From UBA1227 sp963629305 (GTDB lineage Bacteria > Bacillota > Clostridia > Oscillospirales > Acutalibacteraceae), in assembly GCA_963629305.1 (NCBI GenBank), contig CAVGIJ010000008.1:23345-87344 (forward strand): a DNA stretch of 64,000 nt, written 5' to 3'. Below, piece by piece: positions 1 through 8,181 of this stretch. The stretch's first letter is position 1. Each line of letters starts with the position of its first letter. Under the pieces are notes generated by a model. It had not been told where the DNA came from. It saw only the letters and a program-made list of their open reading frames with translations, and did not search any database. A program made the translations under genes and the position numbers.

Positions 1-36
1 CACTGAATGGGTAAATACATTGGAGGTAAAATAACA

Positions 37-357
37 ATGGAAAAAGTAACTGCCGGCAGAGATGCTCTCGGAGATTTTGCGCCGAAGTTTGCACAGCTCA
101 ACGACGATGTACTTTTCGGTGAGGTTTGGTCAAGAGAGGATAAGCTTTCCGCAAGAGACAGGAGCATTGTGACAGTAACCGCACTTATGGCAAGCGGTAT
201 TCTTGACAGCTCACTTAAGTTTCATCTCCAAAACGCCAAAAACCACGGTGTGACAAAGGATGAAATTGCGGAAATACTCACACATGCGGCATTCTATGCA
301 GGATGGCCGAAAGCGTGGGCTGCATTTAATATGGCAAAAGAGATATGGAAGGACTGA
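37..357 (+). CDS. Carboxymuconolactone decarboxylase family protein (AhpD-like)
   Basis: A 106-residue protein of the carboxymuconolactone decarboxylase (CMD) fold. Members are small helical, usually oligomeric proteins; some are peroxidase partners like AhpD and many are uncharacterised. The alternating helical pattern with LMASGILDSSLKFHLQNA followed by EIAEILTHAAFYAGWPKAW fits the family, including the conserved H-x-A-x-Y-x-G region. The CxxC redox pair of true AhpD is absent, so a peroxidase-reducing role is not supported. I chose the ATG at 37 because GGAGGT at 22-27 sits nine bases upstream; an in-frame ATG at 7 has no such site. It is followed four bases later by a flavin-reductase remnant, a common pairing in Clostridia. 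Confidence 0.85.
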   Translation: MEKVTAGRDALGDFAPKFAQLNDDVLFGEVWSREDKLSARDRSIVTVTALMASGILDSSLKFHLQNAKNHGVTKDEIAEILTHAAFYAGWPKAWAAFNMAKEIWKD

Positions 358-361
358 TACC

Positions 362-547
362 ATGAAAAATGTACTTATTATTTCTTCAAGCCCGCGAAAG
401 TGCGGCAATTCGGACATACTCTGCGACAGGTTTGCAAAGGGTGCTGATGAGGCCGGAATCATTTATGGCACAGGCGCATGGCAGATCGGCGAAATAAAAA
501 ACACCCCTGGTTATGATGAGGCATATGAGATGGGCAAAAATGTCTAA
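362..547 (+). pseudogene. NADPH-dependent FMN reductase (flavodoxin-like) with an internal deletion
   Basis: This 61-codon frame starts like an NADPH-dependent FMN reductase (MKNVLIISSSPRKCGNSD, the flavin phosphate-binding loop) and ends like the same family (GTGAWQIGEIKNTP then EAYEMGKNV). The middle of about 120 residues, which would complete the flavodoxin fold, is missing. The junction falls at about residue 33 (after ADEAG) and keeps the frame. Typical full-length members are about 180 residues, so I read this as an in-frame deletion product that is unlikely to bind flavin. It follows the CMD gene by four bases and is closed by a strong terminator. Confidence 0.75.
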
Positions 548-590
548 GCTGCTGTAAGAAATATTGAATATCTTTTGATAAAATGAAAAG

Positions 591-624
591 GCAACCCCCG
601 TGTGGCGCGGGGGTTGCTTTTTTT
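591..624 (+). terminator. Rho-independent terminator after the CMD/flavin reductase pair
   Basis: A 10-bp perfect stem (591-600 with 608-617, GCAACCCCCG arm), a 7-base loop, and a run of seven T from 618. Confidence 0.93.
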
Positions 625-990
625 GTGTTTATACTCTGTTAACAACATTTCGACCGTTTATAGCGAATTTTCGACCTTTCGTTCTTTTTTTGTCTGACTT
701 TGCCCTCGAAAAGTATTCTATATATAGAGGGATCTTTTTTGAAAGCCTTTTTGTAAATCATTTTTTACCGACGAAAGTTCTATCAGTTAAATGCGTGAAG
801 AGATATCGTTTTATACGAAAGACGAAGCGTCGCTCACCTTTTAAAAATAGAATGGGGCGCTAGCGGAGTATTGAGTAGAAAATGGTGTCTCTTCAGAAAG
901 CTTTACCTTGAAAAAGTGTAATTGAAAAGTGTGTTTTCAAAAAGTCTTGTCAAATATCCCTCAAATACTTATCAAAGCAAGGAGAACAAA
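625..990. other. Intergenic stretch without a recognised gene
   Basis: About 365 bases between the terminator and the Rpn-like gene. It is T-rich in its first half. A frame of 87 codons can be drawn through it (600-863) but it begins inside the terminator stem, has no ribosome binding site and resembles no family I know. GGAG at 981-984 belongs to the next gene. I see no convincing RNA structure. Confidence 0.5.
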
Positions 991-1986
991 ATGGATAACA
1001 TAACTTTTGATAACTTAAGAACATACGGCAGAAACTCGAAGTATGATGCAGCTTGTAAGAGAATACTTTCTGATAAGATGATACTCGCAAGAATACTAAA
1101 AGAATGTGTTTCGGAGTACAAGGATGTTGATGAAAAAACAATAGCGGAAAAGTGTATAGAGGGTGACATAAATCCTGAATCTGTTGGAGTCAATCCTGAT
1201 GAAACTTATTCTCCGGTTATAAAAGGAAACAATACAGAGGACAAGCTCTACTATGAGGGTATGGTAAAGTACGATATACTCTTTGATTCTCTTGTACCTG
1301 AGTCCAACGAAACCATAAAGCTTATAATCAATCTTGAAATACAAAATCAATCAAACCTCGGTTATCCTCTGATAAAGAGAGCACATTATTACACAGGCAG
1401 ACTATTATCTTCACAGTACGGAAAAGAATTCAAAGGCTCGGAATATGATAAACTGAAAAAGGTATACTCAATCTGGATATGCGGACCTGAACACAGAGAG
1501 TTACGTAATACAATTACGAGATATTGTTTTAAGGAAGAAAATGTGCTAGGATGTTTTAAAGAAAAGAAAATCAACTATGACATGGTAAACATAGTGTTTG
1601 TAGGACTTGAGAGACCGGAAGAGATAAGGGAGAACAATATTGTGGGACTACTCACAACACTGTTGTCAGACAGTATACTTCCGGAAGATAAGATAGAACG
1701 AATGAAAGAGGACTATGGGATGAGTCCGGATGATAACACGAAACGGGGGTTAAGTGATATGGGAAGTTGGAGCCAAGGAATATATGACCGTGGAGTGAGA
1801 GAAGGCAAGGCTGAAGGAATTGCAGAGGGTGAAGCCCGCGGCATTGAAAAAGGTAAAAATGAAGGTCGCCTTGAACTTATAAAGAATTCCTTTAAAAAAT
1901 TCAAATCATTTGACGAATGTATCAAGTTTTTCGACATCACTGACGAAAAGGAAATTGATTATTTGAAATCCCTGTGTAAACAATAA
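991..1986 (+). CDS. Rpn / PDDEXK_2 family nuclease-like protein
   Basis: A 331-residue protein of the PD-(D/E)XK superfamily often annotated as Rpn recombination-promoting nuclease or 'PD-(D/E)XK nuclease family transposase'. The core lies around residues 85-130: an acidic residue in VKYDILFDS, then the E-x-Q strand in INLEIQNQ, followed by the helix with YYTGRLLSSQ. The C-terminal third has the family's Gly/Glu/Lys-rich repeat tail (GVREGKAEGIAEGEARG). Start at ATG 991 is set by GGAG at 981-984; an in-frame start at 922 would add 23 residues with no binding site. No terminal inverted repeats or target duplications are visible, so I do not call an insertion sequence. These genes are often multicopy in gut Firmicutes. 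Confidence 0.85.
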   Translation: MDNITFDNLRTYGRNSKYDAACKRILSDKMILARILKECVSEYKDVDEKTIAEKCIEGDINPESVGVNPDETYSPVIKGNNTEDKLYYEGMVKYDILFDSLVPESNETIKLIINLEIQNQSNLGYPLIKRAHYYTGRLLSSQYGKEFKGSEYDKLKKVYSIWICGPEHRELRNTITRYCFKEENVLGCFKEKKINYDMVNIVFVGLERPEEIRENNIVGLLTTLLSDSILPEDKIERMKEDYGMSPDDNTKRGLSDMGSWSQGIYDRGVREGKAEGIAEGEARGIEKGKNEGRLELIKNSFKKFKSFDECIKFFDITDEKEIDYLKSLCKQ

Positions 1987-1991
1987 ACAAA

Positions 1992-2032
1992 GACCGCCGG
2001 ATCTCATTTGAGATTTGGCGGCCTTATATTTT
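1992..2032 (+). terminator. Rho-independent terminator after the Rpn-like gene
   Basis: A hairpin with arms 1994-2005 and 2010-2021 (CCGCC...GGCGG core, with G-T pairs) followed by a T-rich tract (TTATATTTT). Confidence 0.85.
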
Positions 2033-2131
2033 GTGTGCATTGAAAAAATTTGTCAAAAAATCTGTAAAATACTTATAAACAGTAGTATAATCCCAGTGAT
2101 ACAGTAAAGTTTATACTTTGAAAGAAGTGAA

Positions 2132-4090
2132 ATGAATCGTATGGAACAGACAGATGTGTTCGGCACAGAAAAAATAAGTAAAATACTTTTTCGACTTGCT
2201 CCGCCGGTTATGCTGGCACAGCTTATTCAGGCTCTTTATAACATAGTGGACAGCTTGTTTGTCGGCAGATATTCAGGTGATGGGTTGACTGCTCTGTCTA
2301 TTGTCTATCCGATTCAACTTCTGATGATTGCCATCGCAGTGGGAACGGGTGTGGGTATTAACACCGTAATGTCTGCAAAACTTGGAACGGGGAATCGAAA
2401 AGAGGCAGAGGAATATGCAGGTGTAGGAACGCCGCTAGCCATCGTGTTATGGTTTTTATTTGCATTAATTTGCTGGTTTATCATGCCTTTTTATGCGAAA
2501 ATATCAACCGATTCAGAAGCGGTAATCAGAGATGTTATCATATACGGCAGAATTGTCTGCATATTCAGCTTCGGATTGTTTTTAGAAAGTATATGGACAA
2601 AGGTGCTTCAATCCGCTGGAGATATGAAAACTCCCATGATTGCGCAAATATTCGGTGCGATAACCAACATTATTCTTGACCCATTGTTGATTTTCGGTAT
2701 GTTCGGATTTCCCGAAATGGGAATCGCCGGTGCGGCTGTTGCGACTGTTGCGGGACAGATTGCGGCAGCTCTTATCGTAATGAAAAAAGGTTGTAGGAAA
2801 TCTCCGAAAATGGACGTATACCCGCATTACATCGGCAGAATTTTTCGTCTCGGTGCGCCGAATATCCTTATGCAATCCGCGTACACCTTTTACATATTGG
2901 GACTTAACCTGATTCTTGCCGGATTTTGCGACGAAGCGGTGACGGCACTGGGACTCTACTATAAATGGCAGACATTTTTCTTTATCCCTCTTGGGGCGAT
3001 GCAAACCTGTATTGTTCCGGTGATAAGTTATAATTATGCCGCGAGAAATATTGACAGGTGCAGAAAAACTTTGTCTACATCTGTTCTGTTTGGCCTTGCT
3101 TTGATGGCATTCGGAACACTGTGCTTTGTTTCTATTCCGGAACAGATGCTTCGAGTGTTTACATCGGATAAATTGGTCCTTGAGATTGGCAGCTTTGGAT
3201 TTCGCATTATCGGGCCCGGTTTTTTGCCTATGGTTACATCGTTGATTTTTCCTGTTTTCTTTCAGGCCGTAGGTTCAAGTCTTAAGAGTTCTGCACTGAC
3301 GATAATTCGGACAGTGATTCTGTTTGTTCCGCTCGGATACATATTTTCAAGATTCGGTTTGAATTGGTTTTGGCTGACTTATCCCGTTACAGAGGTTGTG
3401 ACTAGCACCGTGGGAATGATTTTTTATCGTCAATTTTTGAGTAATGACTATGTAAGAGAGGCAAGGCCGGTGAAGATTGATGATGACGACACCGTTGCTC
3501 TCAAACCCTCGAACCCCGGCGTTATTATAACAATTGCGCGTGAACATGGCTCGTCAGGCAAACAAATAGGAAAATTGGTAGCACAAGAATTGGGAATACC
3601 TTTTTATTACAAAGAAATGGTTGCGCTTGCAGCTCATGAAAGCGGACTTGATCGGGAGTTTATTTCGGATATTCACAAAAATGCACCAAACGCCTTGCGT
3701 GATCTGTACCTAAGTTCCGATGCGGTTCAGCAGGCAATTGATGCTCAGGAGCGTATAATTCGCAAAATTGCATACGGAGGTTCCTGCGTGATTGTAGGCA
3801 GGGCGGCTGATTATGTACTGAAAAACTATAAGAATGTGGTCCGTATATTTATTCATGCGCCAAAGGATTACCGCATTGGTCGAGTGATGGAAGTATACGG
3901 AGATACTTTGGATGAAGCTAATAATAACATTCGTCGTTCAGATAAAGCCAGAGCCTCATACTATAATCATATTTCGAGTAAACGCTGGGGTGATAGCAGA
4001 AACTATGAATTGTCTATAGACTCATCGATAGGTGTTGAAAAAACAGCAGATGCAATTTTACGATTTATCCGCAGCCGTGAATCTGATTGA
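2132..4090 (+). CDS. MATE family transporter fused to a C-terminal cytidylate kinase-like domain
   Basis: A 652-residue fusion. Residues 1-445 form a complete MATE (multi-antimicrobial extrusion) transporter with about 12 membrane segments; family landmarks are LAPPVMLAQLIQALYNIVD in the first helix and the internal repeat starting near APNILMQSAYTFY. Such proteins exchange Na+ or H+ for cationic drugs or metabolites. From about residue 464 a soluble domain begins with TIAREHGSSGKQIG, the P-loop of the cytidylate kinase-like family (Pfam Cytidylate_kin2), and continues through VGRAADYVL and the basic RRSDKARASYYNH lid to the end, about 185 residues and apparently intact. The reading frame is unbroken over the joint. 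Start ATG 2132 follows GAAGTG; ATG 2141 is an alternative. The role of the kinase-like domain is unknown. Confidence 0.88.
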   Translation: MNRMEQTDVFGTEKISKILFRLAPPVMLAQLIQALYNIVDSLFVGRYSGDGLTALSIVYPIQLLMIAIAVGTGVGINTVMSAKLGTGNRKEAEEYAGVGTPLAIVLWFLFALICWFIMPFYAKISTDSEAVIRDVIIYGRIVCIFSFGLFLESIWTKVLQSAGDMKTPMIAQIFGAITNIILDPLLIFGMFGFPEMGIAGAAVATVAGQIAAALIVMKKGCRKSPKMDVYPHYIGRIFRLGAPNILMQSAYTFYILGLNLILAGFCDEAVTALGLYYKWQTFFFIPLGAMQTCIVPVISYNYAARNIDRCRKTLSTSVLFGLALMAFGTLCFVSIPEQMLRVFTSDKLVLEIGSFGFRIIGPGFLPMVTSLIFPVFFQAVGSSLKSSALTIIRTVILFVPLGYIFSRFGLNWFWLTYPVTEVVTSTVGMIFYRQFLSNDYVREARPVKIDDDDTVALKPSNPGVIITIAREHGSSGKQIGKLVAQELGIPFYYKEMVALAAHESGLDREFISDIHKNAPNALRDLYLSSDAVQQAIDAQERIIRKIAYGGSCVIVGRAADYVLKNYKNVVRIFIHAPKDYRIGRVMEVYGDTLDEANNNIRRSDKARASYYNHISSKRWGDSRNYELSIDSSIGVEKTADAILRFIRSRESD

Positions 4091-4144
4091 CAAATGTTAG
4101 AAAGTACTGATTTGGTGACATTTTACATATATTAAAAATTTTCA

Positions 4145-4173
4145 TTGACTTTTTTGTAGAAATATGATAAATA
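4145..4173 (+). promoter_or_regulatory. Sigma-A-type promoter for the Hpt/kinase operon
   Basis: TTGACT at 4145-4150, a 17-base spacer, and TAAATA at 4168-4173. It lies in the 230-base gap after the MATE fusion gene. Its transcript would run into the hairpin at 4235-4282 before the Hpt gene. Confidence 0.6.
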
Positions 4174-4234
4174 AAGACTAAAGATGAAAAATTTTAATCT
4201 CCGTTTGGTGATTGATTCTACAAGTAAGCAAACC

Positions 4235-4282
4235 GATCGGGGGGGGTAGCCGGTATAGTGACACTCTCTCCCGATCTTTTTT
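4235..4282 (+). terminator. Terminator-like hairpin in the leader of the Hpt operon
   Basis: GATCGGG (4235-4241, then five further G) pairs with CCCGATC (4270-4276), extended by G-T pairs, followed by six T. Because a promoter lies upstream at 4145 and the Hpt gene starts only 40 bases downstream, it may be an attenuator for the signalling operon rather than, or in addition to, the end of the MATE transcript. Confidence 0.7.
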
Positions 4283-4321
4283 AGACTCTTGATGGAAAAA
4301 AATGCGAAAGAAGGGATGATG

Positions 4322-4675
4322 ATGGATGACTTAAAGCAATTTTATAACAGCATTGGGGCTGATTCGTCGCAAGTAGTTTGCCGTTTGGGTGGAAGTGCAG
4401 AACTTGTTAAACGGTTTTTAATAAGATTTAAGGATGATAAAAGTTTCGAAAATCTTTCTGTTGCTATTTGTAATAACAACAATGAAGAGGCTTTTCGCGC
4501 GGCACATACACTCAAGGGGGTTTGTGCAAATCTCGGACTTGAGCACCTGTTTGAGCAAGCGTCAGCCGTGACTGAGCTTTTGAGGAGCGGTGAAACCGAA
4601 AAAGCAAGGCTTGCTCTTCCTGCTTTGGAACAAGAACACAAAAGAGTTTTTGCAGCACTGGAAAACTTAAAATGA
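4322..4675 (+). CDS. Hpt domain histidine phosphotransfer protein
   Basis: A 117-residue stand-alone Hpt protein, the intermediate carrier in multistep phosphorelays. The phospho-acceptor is His62 in AAHTLKGVCANLG, which matches the family motif (A-H-x-L-K-G). The rest is amphipathic helix, as expected of the four-helix bundle. I place the start at ATG 4322 because GAAGG (4310-4314) is correctly spaced; earlier in-frame starts at 4292, 4316 and 4319 are possible. Its stop is 16 bases before the hybrid kinase, and the two adjacent genes carry receiver domains, so it most likely shuttles phosphate from the kinase receiver to the HD-GYP regulator. Confidence 0.9.
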   Translation: MDDLKQFYNSIGADSSQVVCRLGGSAELVKRFLIRFKDDKSFENLSVAICNNNNEEAFRAAHTLKGVCANLGLEHLFEQASAVTELLRSGETEKARLALPALEQEHKRVFAALENLK

Positions 4676-4691
4676 TTGAGGGGTGGCGCTT

Positions 4692-6587
4692 ATGGTAGGA
4701 AGTTATTTGACAACTACATTTTTTCTGCTGTTTTTCCTGATGATACTTTTTATTCGTTCAAATGTCGCTTTTCATGAACCGGCAATACGCAGATGCAGCC
4801 TTGCTCTCATAGGATCCACGATGGCATATGTCCTTATGGATGGTGTTTTTATCGCCTGGGACCTTATCCCGAATACTCCTGCCAGGGGATTTGCCGCCAT
4901 AGCCTTCTTGTTTTACATTACATATACTATGTTGCCTTTGGCTTGGCACACATTTACAAGAAATTTTGTCGGAAAAACCATAAGCGACAGATTAAAAAGA
5001 ATTGAGTATATTCCCGGAATCGCTTTGATGATAAGCGTACTTATAACACCCTTTACCGGTGCTCTGTTTTCAATTGCGGAGGATGGCTCATATGTAAGAG
5101 GCCCGTTTTTCACAGCTTATTCCGTACTTAACTTGTTTTATTATATTGAACCGATAACGGATGCGATTGTGATTCGTATAAGACATAAGCAATCGATTGA
5201 GAAATATTATCGAAAGGCAATATGGGTTTCTCTCATTCCGCTGTCAGCTACAATAATAAACAGTTTTGCCATACCTATTTATCAAGTTTATCCTTTTATG
5301 CCATTCTGCTCGGTTGCGGTATCCTCACTTGCATTTTTGTTTATGGCGTCGGTGAATTCGGATACTCTGCAAAGAGAAACGAATGAAAAAGTTCAATCGG
5401 CATTGGAAAAGGCGCAAGAGGCAAATCTTGCAAAAACGAAATTTCTTTCAAATGTAAGTCATGATATTCGCACACCGATGAATGCTATCATCAATCTTAC
5501 GGATTTAGCCCGTAAAGAAAATGACATCAATCTCATACATGATTATTTGGAAAAAATAAGTTTATCCGGCGATTTTCTTCTCGGACTTATAGATGATATT
5601 TTGGATATGAGCCGTATTGAGAGTGGCAAATTGGAATTTCATAAAGAACCTTTAACGAGATCTGAATTTTTGGACACCATAAATACAGTTGTGCGTCCGC
5701 TTATGGATGAACGCCACATAAACTTTCATCTTGAAACCGCCCCCGGAACTTATAAAATCTATGTGGATAAACTGCGCTATAATCAGATTTTCTTTAATTT
5801 GCTGTCAAATGCCGCAAAATTTACACCTGAGGGTGGCGATGTATGGTTTGAAATAAAGAATCTCTTGTATGATGACAATAAATTAAAAATCCAATTTACC
5901 GTAAGAGACAACGGAATCGGTATGAGCAAGGAATTTCTTGAACATATTTTTGAGCCGTTTTCAAGAGAAGAACGCTCGGACCTCGGTTACAGTATTCCCG
6001 GCACAGGACTCGGATTGGCAATTGTCAAGAGGCTTGTTGAGGCGATGGATGGAACTGTTTCCGTTAAAAGCAAGTTTGGTGAGGGCTCGGAGTTTGTTGC
6101 AACAATATTCGCTGATGTTATTGGAGAGGATAATTCCGATATACCATCAGGATACAAAGAAGATGAACATCAAGATGAAAAATTCGCTAAACTAAAAGGA
6201 ATTCGCGTGTTAATGGTAGAGGATAATGAACTCAACGTGTATGTCGCTCGCACTATCCTTGAAAAAATCGGATGCGAAGTCACATTGGCAAATAACGGAC
6301 AAGAAGCACTCAATATCTTTGTATCGTCTGAGCAAGATTCATTTGATATTATTTTAATGGACGTACGCATGCCGATTATGGATGGATTTACAGCAACACA
6401 AACCATACGCAATCTAGCCCGGCCGGATGCCAAATCTATTCCTATTATTGCGGTGACTGCCGACGCTTTTGATGAAGATCGTATTTCTGCAGACAAAGTC
6501 GGAATGACTGATTATCTAAGCAAACCTATTGATTCGCAAAAACTTTACAGAATTATAGAAAAATATGTTGCCGTCGGTAAAAAATGA
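4692..6587 (+). CDS. Membrane-bound hybrid sensor histidine kinase with receiver domain
   Basis: A 631-residue hybrid kinase. Residues 1-225 hold about seven membrane segments with only short loops, so the sensor is probably within or near the membrane. Then come HisKA (His257 in NVSHDIRTPMN), an HATPase domain with N-box FNLLSNAAKF, G1 VRDNGIGMS and G2 GTGLGLAIV, and a C-terminal receiver whose acceptor is Asp557 in ILMDVRMPIMDG, with the VTAD and SKP signature residues. All catalytic residues look intact. The start is ATG 4692 behind GAGGGG (4678-4683); an in-frame GTG at 4683 overlaps that site and is less likely. Expected flow: His257 to Asp557, then to the upstream Hpt protein. The ligand cannot be told from the sequence. 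Confidence 0.93.
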   Translation: MVGSYLTTTFFLLFFLMILFIRSNVAFHEPAIRRCSLALIGSTMAYVLMDGVFIAWDLIPNTPARGFAAIAFLFYITYTMLPLAWHTFTRNFVGKTISDRLKRIEYIPGIALMISVLITPFTGALFSIAEDGSYVRGPFFTAYSVLNLFYYIEPITDAIVIRIRHKQSIEKYYRKAIWVSLIPLSATIINSFAIPIYQVYPFMPFCSVAVSSLAFLFMASVNSDTLQRETNEKVQSALEKAQEANLAKTKFLSNVSHDIRTPMNAIINLTDLARKENDINLIHDYLEKISLSGDFLLGLIDDILDMSRIESGKLEFHKEPLTRSEFLDTINTVVRPLMDERHINFHLETAPGTYKIYVDKLRYNQIFFNLLSNAAKFTPEGGDVWFEIKNLLYDDNKLKIQFTVRDNGIGMSKEFLEHIFEPFSREERSDLGYSIPGTGLGLAIVKRLVEAMDGTVSVKSKFGEGSEFVATIFADVIGEDNSDIPSGYKEDEHQDEKFAKLKGIRVLMVEDNELNVYVARTILEKIGCEVTLANNGQEALNIFVSSEQDSFDIILMDVRMPIMDGFTATQTIRNLARPDAKSIPIIAVTADAFDEDRISADKVGMTDYLSKPIDSQKLYRIIEKYVAVGKK

Positions 6588-6603
6588 TGAGAGGATGATG
6601 AGT

Positions 6604-8100
6604 ATGGAGAAAAGTAAGATATTGATTGTTGACGATCTTAAGCTGAACTGTGAAATGTTAAGCGAAATATTGGGAGATCAGTACGAGTATACATACGCCG
6701 AAGATGGAATTAAGGCGTTGAATATTCTCAGCAAACTTCAAATTCCGGATATCATTTTGCTTGACTTAAACATGCCGAAAATGAACGGCATGGATGTTCT
6801 GCGTGCGATGAATGTAAATCGTATGATTGAAAAAATTCCTGTTATTATCATATCCGCAGAGGAAGATGATTCAATTATTTCACAAGCGTATAAACTCGGT
6901 GCAACCGACTTCATTACCCGTCCTTTCCGCGCTTGTGTGGTACAGAATCGCGTAAGCAATACACTGCTTGTTTTCAAAAATCAAAGAACCCTTCTTCATA
7001 TGGTTGAAAATCAAGTTAAAGAGCGCGAAAAAATCAACAATTCAATGATCAATATTTTCAGTAATATCATTGAGCAAAGGAATCATGAATCGGGAAGTCA
7101 TACATTGAATGTCCAGAATATCACAAATCTCATACTTCACAGATTAGTCGAAATCACAGATAAGTATGAGATTAGGGAGACGGACATTGTACTTATTTCA
7201 TCGCTTGCGGCAATGCATGATCTCGGTAAAATCAAGATACCTGAATCCATTCTTAATAAACCGGGAAAATTGACGGAAGAAGAATGGGCATTGATGAAAA
7301 CGCATACCACCGAGGGCGACAAAATGCTGAGTGACGAGAGCTTTGACCAAAACAGCAAATTCGTACGTACCGCTCGTACCATATGTCGTCACCATCACGA
7401 AAAGTATGACGGAAACGGCTATCCGGATGGGCTTAAAGGAGATGAAATTCCTATTTCCGCGCAGGTTGTTTCTATAGCGGATGTTTATGATGCATTGACC
7501 AGTGACCGTTGTTATAAAAAGGCCTTTTCGCATGAAAGAGCAATGGAAATGATACTCGGCGGTGAGTGTGGCATATTTAATCCGTTGATTTTAAAATGTT
7601 TGACGGATATTTCCGAGCAACTCAAGGAACTTATGCGTAACAGCGGGCATATTGATTATCAAAGCGATATATCCGGAATAATAGGAGAATTGCTTGCAAA
7701 CAATGATTTGCCGAAGGATGATGCTTTGTGTAAATTGCTTGACAATGAGAGTAAGAAAAAATTCTTCTTTATGGAAAATTGTTACGGCGTTTTGTTTGAA
7801 TACGATAAATTGCTGCATAAAATCACATATGTTTATCCGCAAGAACTTGGCGAAGCAAAGCGAAAAGTGGCTTTTAATTCACGAACCAGTGAGGATAATC
7901 TTCTTCCGATTGAGTATTGGGATGCATTGCGCGAAAAATTGTTGCTGACAACGAGTGATGACCCTGTTGTTAGGATGGATGTTGAATTGCGACTTAACGG
8001 TAAATTGTTCCCTTGTCATGCTACCGCGATGGCTATTTGGTCTGATGACGGACATGATTATATAAGCGTTGTCGGACATTTTACACCAATATATTTGTGA
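6604..8100 (+). CDS. Response regulator with receiver, HD-GYP domain and an extra C-terminal domain
   Basis: A 498-residue output protein of the preceding phosphorelay. Residues 1-120 are a receiver (IVDDLK; acceptor Asp54 in LLDLNMP; K in the switch region is replaced by the R of FITRPFR). A short helical linker leads to an HD-GYP domain (His205-Asp206 in AMHDLGKIKIP; GNGYPDG near 270-276), the phosphodiesterase family that breaks down cyclic di-GMP. After about residue 350 there is a further ~150-residue alpha/beta region that I do not recognise (from SDISGIIGELL to VVGHFTPIYL). The usual receiver lysine being arginine is unusual. The start is ATG 6604 behind GAGAGG; the gene follows the kinase by 16 bases. 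Confidence 0.92.
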   Translation: MEKSKILIVDDLKLNCEMLSEILGDQYEYTYAEDGIKALNILSKLQIPDIILLDLNMPKMNGMDVLRAMNVNRMIEKIPVIIISAEEDDSIISQAYKLGATDFITRPFRACVVQNRVSNTLLVFKNQRTLLHMVENQVKEREKINNSMINIFSNIIEQRNHESGSHTLNVQNITNLILHRLVEITDKYEIRETDIVLISSLAAMHDLGKIKIPESILNKPGKLTEEEWALMKTHTTEGDKMLSDESFDQNSKFVRTARTICRHHHEKYDGNGYPDGLKGDEIPISAQVVSIADVYDALTSDRCYKKAFSHERAMEMILGGECGIFNPLILKCLTDISEQLKELMRNSGHIDYQSDISGIIGELLANNDLPKDDALCKLLDNESKKKFFFMENCYGVLFEYDKLLHKITYVYPQELGEAKRKVAFNSRTSEDNLLPIEYWDALREKLLLTTSDDPVVRMDVELRLNGKLFPCHATAMAIWSDDGHDYISVVGHFTPIYL

Positions 8101-8145
8101 TTATAGGACAGACGTTTGAACTAAAAGATTATTACCTATCATAAG

Positions 8146-8181
8146 AAAAAGAGCCATACCATGAAGGTATAGCTCTTTTTT
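8146..8181. terminator. Bidirectional terminator between the HD-GYP gene and tmRNA
   Basis: GAGCCATACC (8151-8160) pairs with GGTATAGCTC (8166-8175) with one mismatch, around a five-base loop. T-run on the plus strand (8176-8181) and A-run at 8146-8150 serve both converging transcripts. Confidence 0.85.

Noticed and set aside
600..863. An 87-codon frame between the first terminator and the Rpn-like gene
   Set aside because: It begins inside the terminator stem, lacks a ribosome binding site and has no family resemblance.
991..1986. Insertion sequence call for the 'transposase'-type PD-(D/E)XK gene
   Set aside because: No terminal inverted repeats or target duplications; these genes behave as single genes.
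4174..4282. Cyclic di-GMP riboswitch in the leader of the Hpt/HD-GYP operon
   Set aside because: GTAGCCGG and GCAAACC-like pieces occur, but their order and spacing do not fit the GEMM-I core.
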